This document shows positions 1 through 6,172 of a DNA stretch of 6,282 nt, piece after piece. Position 1 is the stretch's first letter, and each line of letters begins with the position of its first letter. The DNA is from an uncultured Prevotella sp. Lineage in GTDB: Bacteria > Bacteroidota > Bacteroidia > Bacteroidales > Bacteroidaceae. The notes under the pieces are model-generated. The model had not been told where the DNA came from. It ran no database searches and was given only the letters and a program-made list of their open reading frames with translations. Position numbers and translations under genes: made by a program. Location: NCBI GenBank assembly GCA_900770845.1, contig CAAGLS010000185.1, forward strand, positions 1 to 6,282. Direction: 5' to 3'.

Positions 1-422
1 TGGGGCGGAGCTATTTGTCGTTCCCGTCTACATGGTGGTTGGCCGCCAAGGATTCAATGCCCAGTACCACTTTTGGTTCATCAGGAATTTGGAGTGATGG
101 GCTTATATGTGCAATCCCTATTTACGGTAAATGCCTTCTTTCCACCATTCCGATTAAGAGTATTTTTTAGCTCTTATAGCTTACAGATCTAAAAGAAAGT
201 TTTCTGCCAATGTGCATTTATAGTTTGTAGCATAAACCATTATTGATTACCAATGCCTTAGCAAATAGCAAAACAGGTTATTATGTTGATTTACAAAGTG
301 ATATATTCATCACTCCAAATTTCGGAAGACCCCTTCTTATCCCGAACTGGGGTATATAATTTGATAAACTTATCAGTTAATTTTACTTCTAATGGATATT
401 TGATAAATAATACAATTATTAA
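1..422. other. A/T-rich stretch without a recognisable gene
   Basis: The base composition is visibly more A/T-rich than in the genes to the right. Short open frames exist: plus 3-170 (55 codons, no start in the window), plus 283-426 (47 codons, starting MLIYKVIYSS and ending NNTIIN), minus 11-121 (ending HHVDGNDK) and minus 291-422 (in frame with the symporter stop, ending IWSDEYITL). None matches a family I know, and several overlap on opposite strands. Besides the inverted repeat there is a 10-bp direct repeat ATTTGATAAA (359-368 and 398-407) and a small dyad AATAAT/ATTATT (406-420). Confidence 0.5.
86..321. repeat. Perfect 14-bp inverted repeat enclosing about 208 bp
   Basis: AATTTGGAGTGATG at 86-99 has an exact inverted copy, CATCACTCCAAATT, at 308-321. 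Similarity extends outward from each arm for about another ten bases with differences mainly at every third position. The enclosed DNA is A/T-rich and contains no gene. It could be a small non-autonomous element, an invertible segment, or two related gene ends facing each other. No target-site duplication and no recombinase are visible in the window. Confidence 0.55.
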
Positions 423-782
423 TTAAGGCTCCAAATCGCCCCCCGATGGCGGGGCGGCACCGCTCTGCGTGGCCGAGATCATCGACGGGAAGAGCCATGA
501 TCCGGTGCCGTAGGCCAGAAATCCCGCAAACACGGTGTCGGCATAGGCGATGACCACTGTGGCGAGCAGCAGCTTGCCGGCGCCATTGCCGATGTCGGCT
601 ATGGCCGGGGTGACCAGACCGACGATGAGAAGGGGAATGAGAAAGTTGAGAAACGGACTGAAAATGGCGTTGAATGTGACGAAAATGCGCACCCAAGGCG
701 CTGTCAGCACATTGCCGAGGACGATACCCAGGACAATGGCGATGAGGATTCGTGGCAGAAGGCCGATTCTGATTTTCTTCAT
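423..782 (-). pseudogene. Truncated dicarboxylate/amino acid:cation symporter (DAACS), N-terminal 119 residues
   Basis: The protein starts at MKKIRIGLLPRILIAIVLG and matches the start of DAACS symporters (GltP/SstT-like), which take up dicarboxylates or amino acids with Na+ or H+. Hydrophobic segments lie at about 8-27, 35-62 and 67-95. The stretch LIPLLIVGLVTPAIADIG (48-65) is typical of the family. Full members have about 400 residues, eight transmembrane helices and two re-entrant hairpins that form the transport site. Here the frame ends after GGDLEP, where relatives usually continue with Tyr-Phe into the next segment, so about 280 residues including the whole substrate site are missing. 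The stop codon falls exactly where the DNA becomes A/T-rich. I chose the start at 782 rather than the upstream ATG at 878 because the extra 32 residues overlap the promoter and are not family-like. A working transporter is very unlikely, although the promoter and 5' end look intact. Confidence 0.82.
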
Positions 783-812
783 TATGCGATTTGTTAGGAA
801 TGTAGTATTTTG

Positions 813-844
813 CAAAAATACACTAACCTTTTGAGATAAACAAG
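813..844 (-). promoter_or_regulatory. Putative Bacteroidetes-type promoter of the truncated symporter
   Basis: On the minus strand TATTTTTG (820-813) fits the Bacteroidetes -7 consensus TAnnTTTG. Twenty bases upstream lies CTTG (844-841), one base from the -33 TTTG. A perfect TTTG also occurs four bases further up, at 848-845. The -7 element ends 30 bp before the ATG at 782. No strong Shine-Dalgarno sequence follows, as is usual in this phylum. The match is by eye only. Confidence 0.5.
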
Positions 845-855
845 CAAAACGCCAA

Positions 856-872
856 CAATTTTGAGAAAATTG
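856..872. repeat. Perfect 7-bp dyad upstream of the symporter promoter
   Basis: CAATTTT (856-862) and AAAATTG (866-872) are exact inverted copies separated by GAG. The dyad sits about 11 bp upstream of the -33-like element, a position where an operator could lie. The sequence is low complexity, so chance is a fair alternative. Confidence 0.3.
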
Positions 873-912
873 CCACACTCCCTCCCCGACACTCTTCGCG
901 GTTCACGAAGCA

Positions 913-949
913 AATCCCCCGTAGCCATTGTTGCTGGCTGCGGGGGATT
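913..949 (-). terminator. GC-rich hairpin, probable terminator of the decayed gene upstream
   Basis: AATCCCCCG (913-921) pairs with CGGGGGATT (941-949), and AGCC (923-926) pairs with GGCT (936-939), leaving a nine-base loop. The base between the two stems (922/940) is a G-U pair in plus-strand RNA and a mismatch in minus-strand RNA. On the minus strand the hairpin lies about 40 bases after the stop of the sorting-domain-like remnant and is followed by the short T-rich stretch TTGCTT. The stem is strong but the T tract is weak, so it may be an imperfect or bidirectional terminator. Confidence 0.5.
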
Positions 950-988
950 CCGCTGCTCAAAAACAAGCCTGCCTGTTGGCACTTTGGC

Positions 989-1102
989 CTATTTTATGAA
1001 AGTACGGCTCTCATGATCTTTCTTCAATACATATACGCCCTTTGGCAACGAGGCAATGCTGGCATTCAGTTGACTGGGCACCGTGCGGGCAACAAGACGG
1101 CC
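989..1102 (-). pseudogene. Remnant of a T9SS-sorted protein, C-terminal end only
   Basis: A minus-strand frame from 1102 to the TAG at 989-991 encodes 37 residues: GRLVARTVPSQLN, then ASIASLPKGVYVLKK, ending in RTFIK. The pattern GRLVA, then a short variable stretch, then LPKGVYVLK and a basic end is that of the last two strands of type A (Por secretion tail) sorting domains. The intact protease upstream ends comparably with TGQRVA, then LTQGYYIVRG. Further upstream in this frame the peptide (GRGLPRA and before) is not family-like, and a stop occurs near 1162. The body of the gene is therefore missing or shifted out of frame. A GC-rich hairpin follows about 40 bases downstream, as expected at a real gene end. 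The call rests on a short motif; chance cannot be excluded. Confidence 0.5.
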
Positions 1103-1180
1103 TGCTCGCGGAAGGCCTCGCCCATGTTGCGGATTTGCTGCTCGCGCTCCTCGGGGTCCTTATACATGGACAGCACACGC

Positions 1181-1239
1181 AGCCATTTCTGACCAAGGAA
1201 TTTCAAGTCCCTCGTGTCTACCAATTCCACCAATGCGGC
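1181..1239 (-). pseudogene. 5' part of a tRNA-Leu-like sequence, no 3' half
   Basis: Read on the minus strand from 1239, the sequence gives a 7-nt acceptor-like start (GCCGCAT), TG, and then GTGGAATTGGTAGACAC, the characteristic D arm of bacterial tRNA-Leu. Next comes an anticodon arm with stem AGGGA/TTCCT (1212-1208 and 1200-1196) around the loop CTTGAAA (1207-1201). A variable-arm-like GGTCA-GAAA-TGGCT stem follows. From memory of the family, the D and anticodon arms differ from a typical tRNA-Leu(UAA) at about two positions. One of these turns the anticodon from UAA to UGA. After the variable arm no T arm (GTTCRA) and no 3' acceptor strand matching ATGCGGC can be found. The gene is therefore truncated or fused to other DNA and should not give a functional tRNA. 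An 89-codon open frame runs through it, and its peptide LVELVDTRDLK is what tRNA-Leu DNA typically translates to. Confidence 0.5.
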
Positions 1240-1328
1240 AAATTCGGTGTCGCCCCTCAATGCGACAGACAAAAACCCGCCAGTTACAGTCGATTGGGGA
1301 AACGGATGGTTGTGGGTTGTAAAAATAA

Positions 1329-1359
1329 GGTTCACCGCCGAAAGCTACGGCGGTGAACC
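1329..1359 (-). terminator. Intrinsic terminator of the C10 protease gene
   Basis: GGTTCACCGCCG (1329-1340) and CGGCGGTGAACC (1348-1359) form a perfect 12-bp stem with a seven-base loop. On the minus strand the stem is followed by TTATTTTTAC, a good U-rich tail. It begins 36 bases after the stop codon of the protease, so it most likely ends that transcript and separates it from the decayed region downstream. Confidence 0.9.
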
Positions 1360-1395
1360 GGTATACAGAGCACTTATTATAATGAAACAGCTATG

Positions 1396-4194
1396 TTATC
1401 TGACAATGCGCATCGTACGGGTGATGCCGTTCTTGCCACCACGTACTATGTAGTAGCCTTGTGTAAGATGCACAGCCGCCTCGGACATGCTGGTGCGAGT
1501 GTAATGCGCCACGCGTTGTCCGGTAAGTGAGAACACATCGACAAAGTCGCACATTTCGTCTGTGCTGACCGTTGAGATGCCCGTTGGGTCGGGAGCCGTG
1601 AAATGAACGACAGCGTAAAGGGGATAATTCTCATACGACTTCCAGCTGTCGTAATACCCCCAGCTGTTGGCAGTGTTGTCATAGAAGACAACTTCGGCGG
1701 TATATGTGGCTCCAACCGTCAATAGTCCTGTCAGGTCGCCCTCAAACGTCAAAGTGTCCCTTTGTCCCGTCTTCAAGTCCACTTCTTGCTCACCGATGCA
1801 GGCAATGGGTGAATAGGCTTCCCTTGGATAGATGTTTATACGCATTTTGCCCTTGTACTCACCACCGGCATTGAAGGCATCGGCCTTGGCTCTGATATGC
1901 TTCTGGTCCGTAGCGTCGATGGACAGCTTGTCTTTCAGATAAAGCATAGGCCTGAGTTTGGAAGCAACGTCCACAACAGTGAAATAGCAGCCTGTCTTCT
2001 CCACTGGTATCATCCACTCGTCGTCTGTGACGTTGTACAGCACTGCGAAATAGGTCTTTCCCACCTCAGCCTTGTCAAACTTTCCAGGGATGTGCAGTTC
2101 GATGGAGTCGTCCTGCTGCATGTCCAAGTCCACGGTGTCGAGGCTGCAGAGCTGGTTGCCTTTGTAGGCGTATTCGCTCTGGAATATCAGGCAGGTGAGC
2201 TTACCCTTGAACTCTCCGCCCATGTTTTTGATGTACGACACAAAATCCATATCGTTCTTGTTGACAGCCTCATTGCCGCTGGCAAACTCACAGAACTTGG
2301 TACACTCCAACCGCGCGGGCAGTGCCATACCGTTTACCTTCACGTCGACAGCCTTCCCCACTTTGTAAAAGCGCAAACCGTCAACACGCCACAACTGCAA
2401 TTTGTAGTTGTCGTTGCCCACCAGCGTGAGCGTGTCGTGGAAGACCACTTCGCCGTCGCTGTCCTCCTTGATGGTGCAAAGCCTGAGTTCGGAGTAGGTG
2501 GAGGCTTGCGGGTCGTCATCCACTGTTGGATAGGTCAACGAGTAGCACAGCCTGCCGTTGAACTCTCCCCCCTCGTTGTGTATAGTAGCGGTGACAGTCA
2601 AAGGCTCGTCACTCTCAATGGGATTGGGATTGATGGCAAGCTCCTTCAATGTCAGGTGCGACTGTCCGGCTGTGGCGTATGTGGCCTTGCCATCCTTCAC
2701 GTCGATGCCATAGTAGTAGTTCTCACCCATAAAATGACGCAGATCCTTGTAGACGCCCTCTTCGTCGATACTCTCCACATTGGCTGCCAGCACAGCCTTG
2801 TACTTGCCATCGGCAAGCGTAGCCGGCACGGCGAATTTGGTCTTCACCGAGTCGTATCCGTAGCCTGAGTGGAGCGAATCGGTGAAAATGGCAGAGGCGG
2901 CAACAAAATTGTTGTCCTTATCGTAGACATTGAAGCGGAAGTGGGCAAGCACGTCAATGGAACCATCATTGTAGACCTCGGTGGCCACAAGAGGTACGGA
3001 GTCGGTCTTGGCAACCGTGAAAGCCGTGTCGGCCACGGCCACGTAGGTTAGCATGGGGACGGGCTTCGATCCAGGGACGGGCTTCTGTATGCCCACAATC
3101 ATGTTTTGGCCGTAGTCGAAGCCCTCTCCGCTGGCTGCGCCACCCAGTCCCTGCACGTTAGGGTCGAGGGCGGAGATGAGGAAATAGCCATTGCTGTCGC
3201 CGCTCCAGCCCCAATTGATATGGAAGTAGCCATTCGAGTTATATCCGTCGCAGACAAACGAGTGGCCCTCATTGCCGGCCGTGTAGCCACCATAAAGAAC
3301 CGCGCGCTTGGCATCGAGCTCAGCTCGCAAGGTCTGCTCCCATTCGTCGGCTGTGTAATAGTCACGCATGAGCAGGGTGCATGCTTGGTCGTAGTTGAAA
3401 TACTTCACCAGTGCCGGGGCCATGAGCGATGGCAAGGCGCCACTGCCCTGTGAGCTGTACTGCATGTCCACACCCACGCCGACTTGATAGAGCAGTGTTG
3501 AAACGGCGTCGATAGCAGCGCTGCTGCTGTTGGTAGACAGCGTCGGGAGCATATCATCCCATTTGTAGACCGTATTGCCAAAATCGGCCGAAAGGGTTGT
3601 CCCAAGACCCTTAGACACATAGCTATGGCTTCCCACTCCCTTTTCAGGCCATCGGTTGTAGTACATCACCTGTCCCATGGCCGTGGCGACACAACCTGTC
3701 GGGCATCCAGATGGGCATTTTCTGTTGTAAGGGTCGCCTTGATCCCAGGCAATGTCGCCAAGGAGTGGCTCAACAGCCTTGCCACCCTCGGCTTTGCGCA
3801 CGCGGTTCTGCAAATTGGGATGGGCCAAGAGAAAGGCTATCTGGCGCTCGTAGCCTTTGAGCCATGCCTTCAGGTTGGCGGGAGCGCTGTCGAGGCTGAA
3901 GCTGCCGCGGTCGGTGTAGCCAAGCACGGGAGCCGTGCGGTCGTCGCCCGAGACAACAACGTAGCCGGCACCACCCTCGCGGTTGAACACGTAGATGGTG
4001 TTGTCCTTGCCCTGACTGCTGCTGTAGGCCAGCGTTAGCTGCTTGCCTGGTGCCTGTCTCAACACCTTGTCGGCCACGGCTGAAGTGAGGAACTTGAAGG
4101 CCTGCTGTCTGGCCTGGTCCAATCCTACAGGGGCTGCCATCAGCAACTGGGTCGCTGACAAAAACAGCAAAGAGAGGTAAATCTGCTTCTTCAT
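1396..4194 (-). CDS. Secreted C10-family cysteine protease (streptopain/interpain-like)
   Basis: The gene encodes a complete 932-residue papain-fold endopeptidase of MEROPS family C10, the family of SpeB, interpain A and periodontain. Residues 1-20 form a signal peptide (MKK start, hydrophobic core, LLMA before APVG). Residues 21 to about 138 form the propeptide, which in this family keeps the enzyme inactive until cleaved. The catalytic domain begins near VEPLLGDIAWDQGDPYN (141-157). The catalytic Cys is C168 in PTGCVATAMGQ and the catalytic His is H311 in EGHSFVCDGY. N327 and W328 in HINWGWSG complete the site, at the same 16-residue His-Asn spacing as SpeB. Residues 380 to about 865 form about four Ig-like repeats. 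Residues 870-932 resemble a T9SS type A sorting domain (DVFSLTGQRV, QGYYIVRG). Export across both membranes is therefore likely. All key residues are present and the frame is unbroken. The start is the only ATG before the signal peptide. The upstream neighbour is a membrane AraC-type regulator. No separate inhibitor gene is visible next to it. The family call is very secure; the substrate is unknown. Confidence 0.95.
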   Translation of the reverse strand: MKKQIYLSLLFLSATQLLMAAPVGLDQARQQAFKFLTSAVADKVLRQAPGKQLTLAYSSSQGKDNTIYVFNREGGAGYVVVSGDDRTAPVLGYTDRGSFSLDSAPANLKAWLKGYERQIAFLLAHPNLQNRVRKAEGGKAVEPLLGDIAWDQGDPYNRKCPSGCPTGCVATAMGQVMYYNRWPEKGVGSHSYVSKGLGTTLSADFGNTVYKWDDMLPTLSTNSSSAAIDAVSTLLYQVGVGVDMQYSSQGSGALPSLMAPALVKYFNYDQACTLLMRDYYTADEWEQTLRAELDAKRAVLYGGYTAGNEGHSFVCDGYNSNGYFHINWGWSGDSNGYFLISALDPNVQGLGGAASGEGFDYGQNMIVGIQKPVPGSKPVPMLTYVAVADTAFTVAKTDSVPLVATEVYNDGSIDVLAHFRFNVYDKDNNFVAASAIFTDSLHSGYGYDSVKTKFAVPATLADGKYKAVLAANVESIDEEGVYKDLRHFMGENYYYGIDVKDGKATYATAGQSHLTLKELAINPNPIESDEPLTVTATIHNEGGEFNGRLCYSLTYPTVDDDPQASTYSELRLCTIKEDSDGEVVFHDTLTLVGNDNYKLQLWRVDGLRFYKVGKAVDVKVNGMALPARLECTKFCEFASGNEAVNKNDMDFVSYIKNMGGEFKGKLTCLIFQSEYAYKGNQLCSLDTVDLDMQQDDSIELHIPGKFDKAEVGKTYFAVLYNVTDDEWMIPVEKTGCYFTVVDVASKLRPMLYLKDKLSIDATDQKHIRAKADAFNAGGEYKGKMRINIYPREAYSPIACIGEQEVDLKTGQRDTLTFEGDLTGLLTVGATYTAEVVFYDNTANSWGYYDSWKSYENYPLYAVVHFTAPDPTGISTVSTDEMCDFVDVFSLTGQRVAHYTRTSMSEAAVHLTQGYYIVRGGKNGITRTMRIVR

Positions 4195-4237
4195 AAATAG
4201 TAATAGAAAGATAAGAAATAATATTGTTGATTGCTGG

Positions 4238-4245
4238 CAAAGTTA
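4238..4245 (-). promoter_or_regulatory. Putative -7 promoter element of the C10 protease gene
   Basis: On the minus strand TAACTTTG (4245-4238) matches the Bacteroidetes -7 consensus TAnnTTTG exactly. It ends 43 bp upstream of the ATG, which would give a leader of roughly 35-40 nt. No good TTTG is present at the -33 position, which is what one expects of a promoter that needs an activator. The leader is A/T-rich and lacks a clear Shine-Dalgarno site. Confidence 0.6.
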
Positions 4246-4262
4246 ACAAAACGTAAGTAAAA

Positions 4263-4279
4263 GACAGTGAATAGCTGTC
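4263..4279. repeat. Short dyad overlapping the -33 region of the protease promoter
   Basis: GACAG (4263-4267) and CTGTC (4275-4279) are exact inverted copies around a seven-base spacer, centred about 40 bp upstream of the expected transcription start. On the minus strand it is followed by TTTTAC, so a weak terminator for read-through from the regulator gene is an alternative to an operator. Confidence 0.35.
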
Positions 4280-4280
4280 A

Positions 4281-4316
4281 GAACAATGCTCTGATTCATA
4301 AAACAGAGCATTATTC
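4281..4316. repeat. Long dyad upstream of the protease promoter, candidate operator
   Basis: GAACAATGCTCTG (4281-4293) and CAGAGCATTATTC (4304-4316) form 13-bp arms with a single mismatch and a ten-base spacer; the inner nine bases are perfect. The centre lies roughly 65 bp upstream of the predicted transcription start, a usual place for an activator site. Neither strand has a T tract directly after it, which argues against a simple terminator. Binding by the adjacent AraC-type regulator is inferred from position only. Confidence 0.5.
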
Positions 4317-4536
4317 GCCCGAAAGAATAGAAAAAGCAACAGTAGGTCATGCCTGTCAGAGCCAAGGGCCATCTTATGGAAGGCTCAAGCCATCCCTTTG
4401 GCAATCTGTGGCCTCCCGGCATCCCCAATGCCATTCATCCCGATTGAAGCATGTTTTTCATAGTTGTTGTTTATGGACTTAGAGTGGGAGGCGACAACGC
4501 GGCAGACCGAGAATGCCCTCTTCTCCTCCCTTGCTC

Positions 4537-6144
4537 TCAGTTTCCGCCGGAGACTTTCTCCCTGGCATAGCGTTGGAACTCTGAGGGTGAGAGCCCCGTG
4601 ATTTTCTTGAACACGTTGAGGAAGTTGCTGCGTGACCGGAATCCCACCGACGAGGCTATGGCATCGAGAGTGACATGGCCGTAATGCTCCATGTCCGACA
4701 TCCGGCGGCACGCTTCCCTCACCCGCCGCTCATTGAGCAGGGCTTTGAAGTTGCGCCCATAGCACTCGTTGATGACCTGCGACACGTAGCGGCTGTTGCT
4801 CCCCACCCGCTCGGCCAGCAGCTGCAGCGAGAAGTCGGGCGCAGAGATGGCTTCCACGTCGTCCATGATGCTGCCTATGCGCTGCGAGAGCTCCTGCTTG
4901 CCGCTCGCGTCGAGGCCGCTCGACGCATACTTCTCCGAATGCAGGCCCATCAGTTCCACATTTTTCTTGTACAGCGTCCCGGCATAGCTTTTCTGCTTCC
5001 TGTACATCCGGAACATGACGTAGAGCAGTGCGGCGATAACCAGTGCCACGGACAAGGCCAGTGTCAAGGCCGTCGCCATGCGCCGCTGCCTGAGGAGTGA
5101 GGCCTTCAGCAGAGCGTTGTTGGCGTTCATCTCGCTCTCGAACTTTTCCTGCGCCACACGATGGAGCTGGCTGGAGCTGATGAAGCTGTTCTTGGCCTCA
5201 AGGTAGCGGTAGCGGTATTCTCGGGCCGTGTCCTGGTGCCCCGCCAGGCGGTAGTTTTGCGCCAGGCAATTGTAGATGTCCATAATCTCATCGGGCAGGC
5301 GGTTGTCGGATGCCAGTTGAAGGGCCTCCTGCAGATGGCGGATGGCGTCGGCATACCTGCCATGCTTCTGGCATGCCACAGAGGCAAACCCCAGGCTGGT
5401 GATGACATACCTTAGGCTGTCCACGGTGTTGTGGGCCACCAACCGGCGGGGCGCTGTCACGAAATCTGTCTCTGCCTCAGTGTAGCACCGGGCCGACAGG
5501 TGCTCGATTCCGCTGGCCACGTTGAGCAGATAATCGGAGTTGGGGTACCTTCCCCGGGCGAAGGCCGACTTGACAAGCTGTGCCTCGGTAAGAATCTCTG
5601 AGTCCCGGCCCGACATCACGGCAAGGGAGGCCATATTGAGGAAGCTGAGCGCAGTGTTTTGCGGCAGGCGGTTGTCCAGCGATATTCTCAGGGCCTTGCG
5701 GTAATAACCGACGGCCTTTGCATCGAAGTTATCTCCCGAGAAGATGATGCTCTCCATGTAGCTCAATATGCCGAGATTAATGTATACACTCGACAGCACG
5801 TCGGGATAGTTCTTTTGCAGGCTGATGTCCTGGGCTCTGCGCAGATAGGTGTAGGCACTGCCATAGTCGACGAGGAACGTCATGTAGATGTAGCCCATCT
5901 GCATGAGCGAGGAGGCAGTGAGGTGGCTGTAAGCCTCATTCTTGCTCATTTCGTTGCGGCTCACAATGATGCTCAGGCAGAGCAGCGCGCTGTCGGGCTG
6001 CTGCCGCTGGTCCATAAATGTGATGGCCTCGCGCCGCAGGCGGTCATTGCTCCAATGCGACAGCTCCTTGTACGCCCTTTTGGCCGCCCGCGCGGGGAGC
6101 GCTGAAAGGAGAACAAACAGTATGAGTTGCAGACTTCGTATCAT
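4537..6144 (-). CDS. Membrane-spanning TPR / AraC-type transcriptional regulator
   Basis: This 535-residue protein joins a sensor-like exported half to a cytoplasmic DNA-binding half, a layout common in Bacteroidetes. Residues 1-20 are a signal peptide or anchor (MIRSLQLILFVLLSALPARA). Residues about 75-325 are helical TPR-like repeats, with segments such as YGSAYTYLRRAQDISLQ, AVGYYRKALRISLDNRL and YADAIRHLQEALQLASDNRL. Residues 325-352 are charged and probably coiled coil. A single transmembrane helix spans about 356-378, followed by the basic MYRKQK. The AraC/XylS domain covers about 437-530: the first helix-turn-helix is SLQLLAERVGSNSRYVSQVI, and the second is DAIASSVGFRSRSNFLNVF followed by KKITGLSPSEFQRYA, the family signature. 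The TPR half probably senses a ligand or protein outside the cytoplasm while the C-terminus binds DNA. It lies 342 bp upstream of the protease gene on the same strand, so that gene is a plausible target, but this is inferred from position. The ligand is unknown. Confidence 0.93.
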   Translation of the reverse strand: MIRSLQLILFVLLSALPARAAKRAYKELSHWSNDRLRREAITFMDQRQQPDSALLCLSIIVSRNEMSKNEAYSHLTASSLMQMGYIYMTFLVDYGSAYTYLRRAQDISLQKNYPDVLSSVYINLGILSYMESIIFSGDNFDAKAVGYYRKALRISLDNRLPQNTALSFLNMASLAVMSGRDSEILTEAQLVKSAFARGRYPNSDYLLNVASGIEHLSARCYTEAETDFVTAPRRLVAHNTVDSLRYVITSLGFASVACQKHGRYADAIRHLQEALQLASDNRLPDEIMDIYNCLAQNYRLAGHQDTAREYRYRYLEAKNSFISSSQLHRVAQEKFESEMNANNALLKASLLRQRRMATALTLALSVALVIAALLYVMFRMYRKQKSYAGTLYKKNVELMGLHSEKYASSGLDASGKQELSQRIGSIMDDVEAISAPDFSLQLLAERVGSNSRYVSQVINECYGRNFKALLNERRVREACRRMSDMEHYGHVTLDAIASSVGFRSRSNFLNVFKKITGLSPSEFQRYAREKVSGGN

Positions 6145-6172
6145 CCCTTATTTTTATTTGGTGCCTAGAATC

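Larger units (their letters stand above)
783..1328. other. Stretch without an intact gene, between the symporter fragment and the protease terminator
   Basis: No complete gene is visible here. The stretch holds the symporter promoter region, the GC-rich hairpin at 913-949, the sorting-domain-like remnant at 989-1102 and the tRNA-Leu-like segment at 1181-1239. The minus-strand frame 1066-1335 is open for 89 codons. However, its only ATG lies within the terminator hairpin of the protease gene and its middle is tRNA-like DNA. Its C-terminal part (YKDPEEREQQIRNMGEAF) looks protein-like but I do not recognise it. The stretch reads as decayed genes and junctions. Confidence 0.6.
4195..4536. other. 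Intergenic region between regulator and protease
   Basis: This 342-base stretch contains no convincing gene. The part nearest the protease (4195-4316) is A/T-rich and holds the promoter element and two dyads. The part nearest the regulator (4317-4536) is open in short frames only, such as minus-strand 4243-4434 (63 codons), which has no recognisable family, no leader and runs across the promoter. No strong terminator with a T tract follows the regulator stop, so some read-through into the protease gene is possible. Confidence 0.6.

Noticed and set aside
794..982. 62-codon minus-strand frame upstream of the symporter
   Set aside because: It runs through the GC-rich hairpin and the promoter element of the symporter and has no recognisable features.
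1181..1239. Functional tRNA gene
   Set aside because: No T arm and no 3' acceptor strand complementary to the 5' strand can be found downstream, so it cannot fold into a full tRNA.
1066..1335. 89-codon minus-strand frame as a real gene
   Set aside because: Its only ATG lies inside the terminator hairpin of the protease gene and its centre is tRNA-Leu-like DNA. It is more likely an open stretch in decayed DNA, although the C-terminal part remains unexplained.
1897..2868. Long plus-strand open frame (323 codons) opposite the protease gene
   Set aside because: It lies wholly antisense to a well-supported gene, its peptide resembles no family and is rich in V, H and Q, as expected from the reverse frame of GC-rich coding DNA.
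4243..4434. 63-codon minus-strand frame between regulator and protease
   Set aside because: It crosses both dyads and ends inside the protease promoter, has no family resemblance and uses an arbitrary ATG.
4486..4530. GGGAGG/CCTCCC inverted pair after the regulator gene as its terminator
   Set aside because: The arms are only six bases with a loop of more than 30 bases and no T tract follows on the minus strand.
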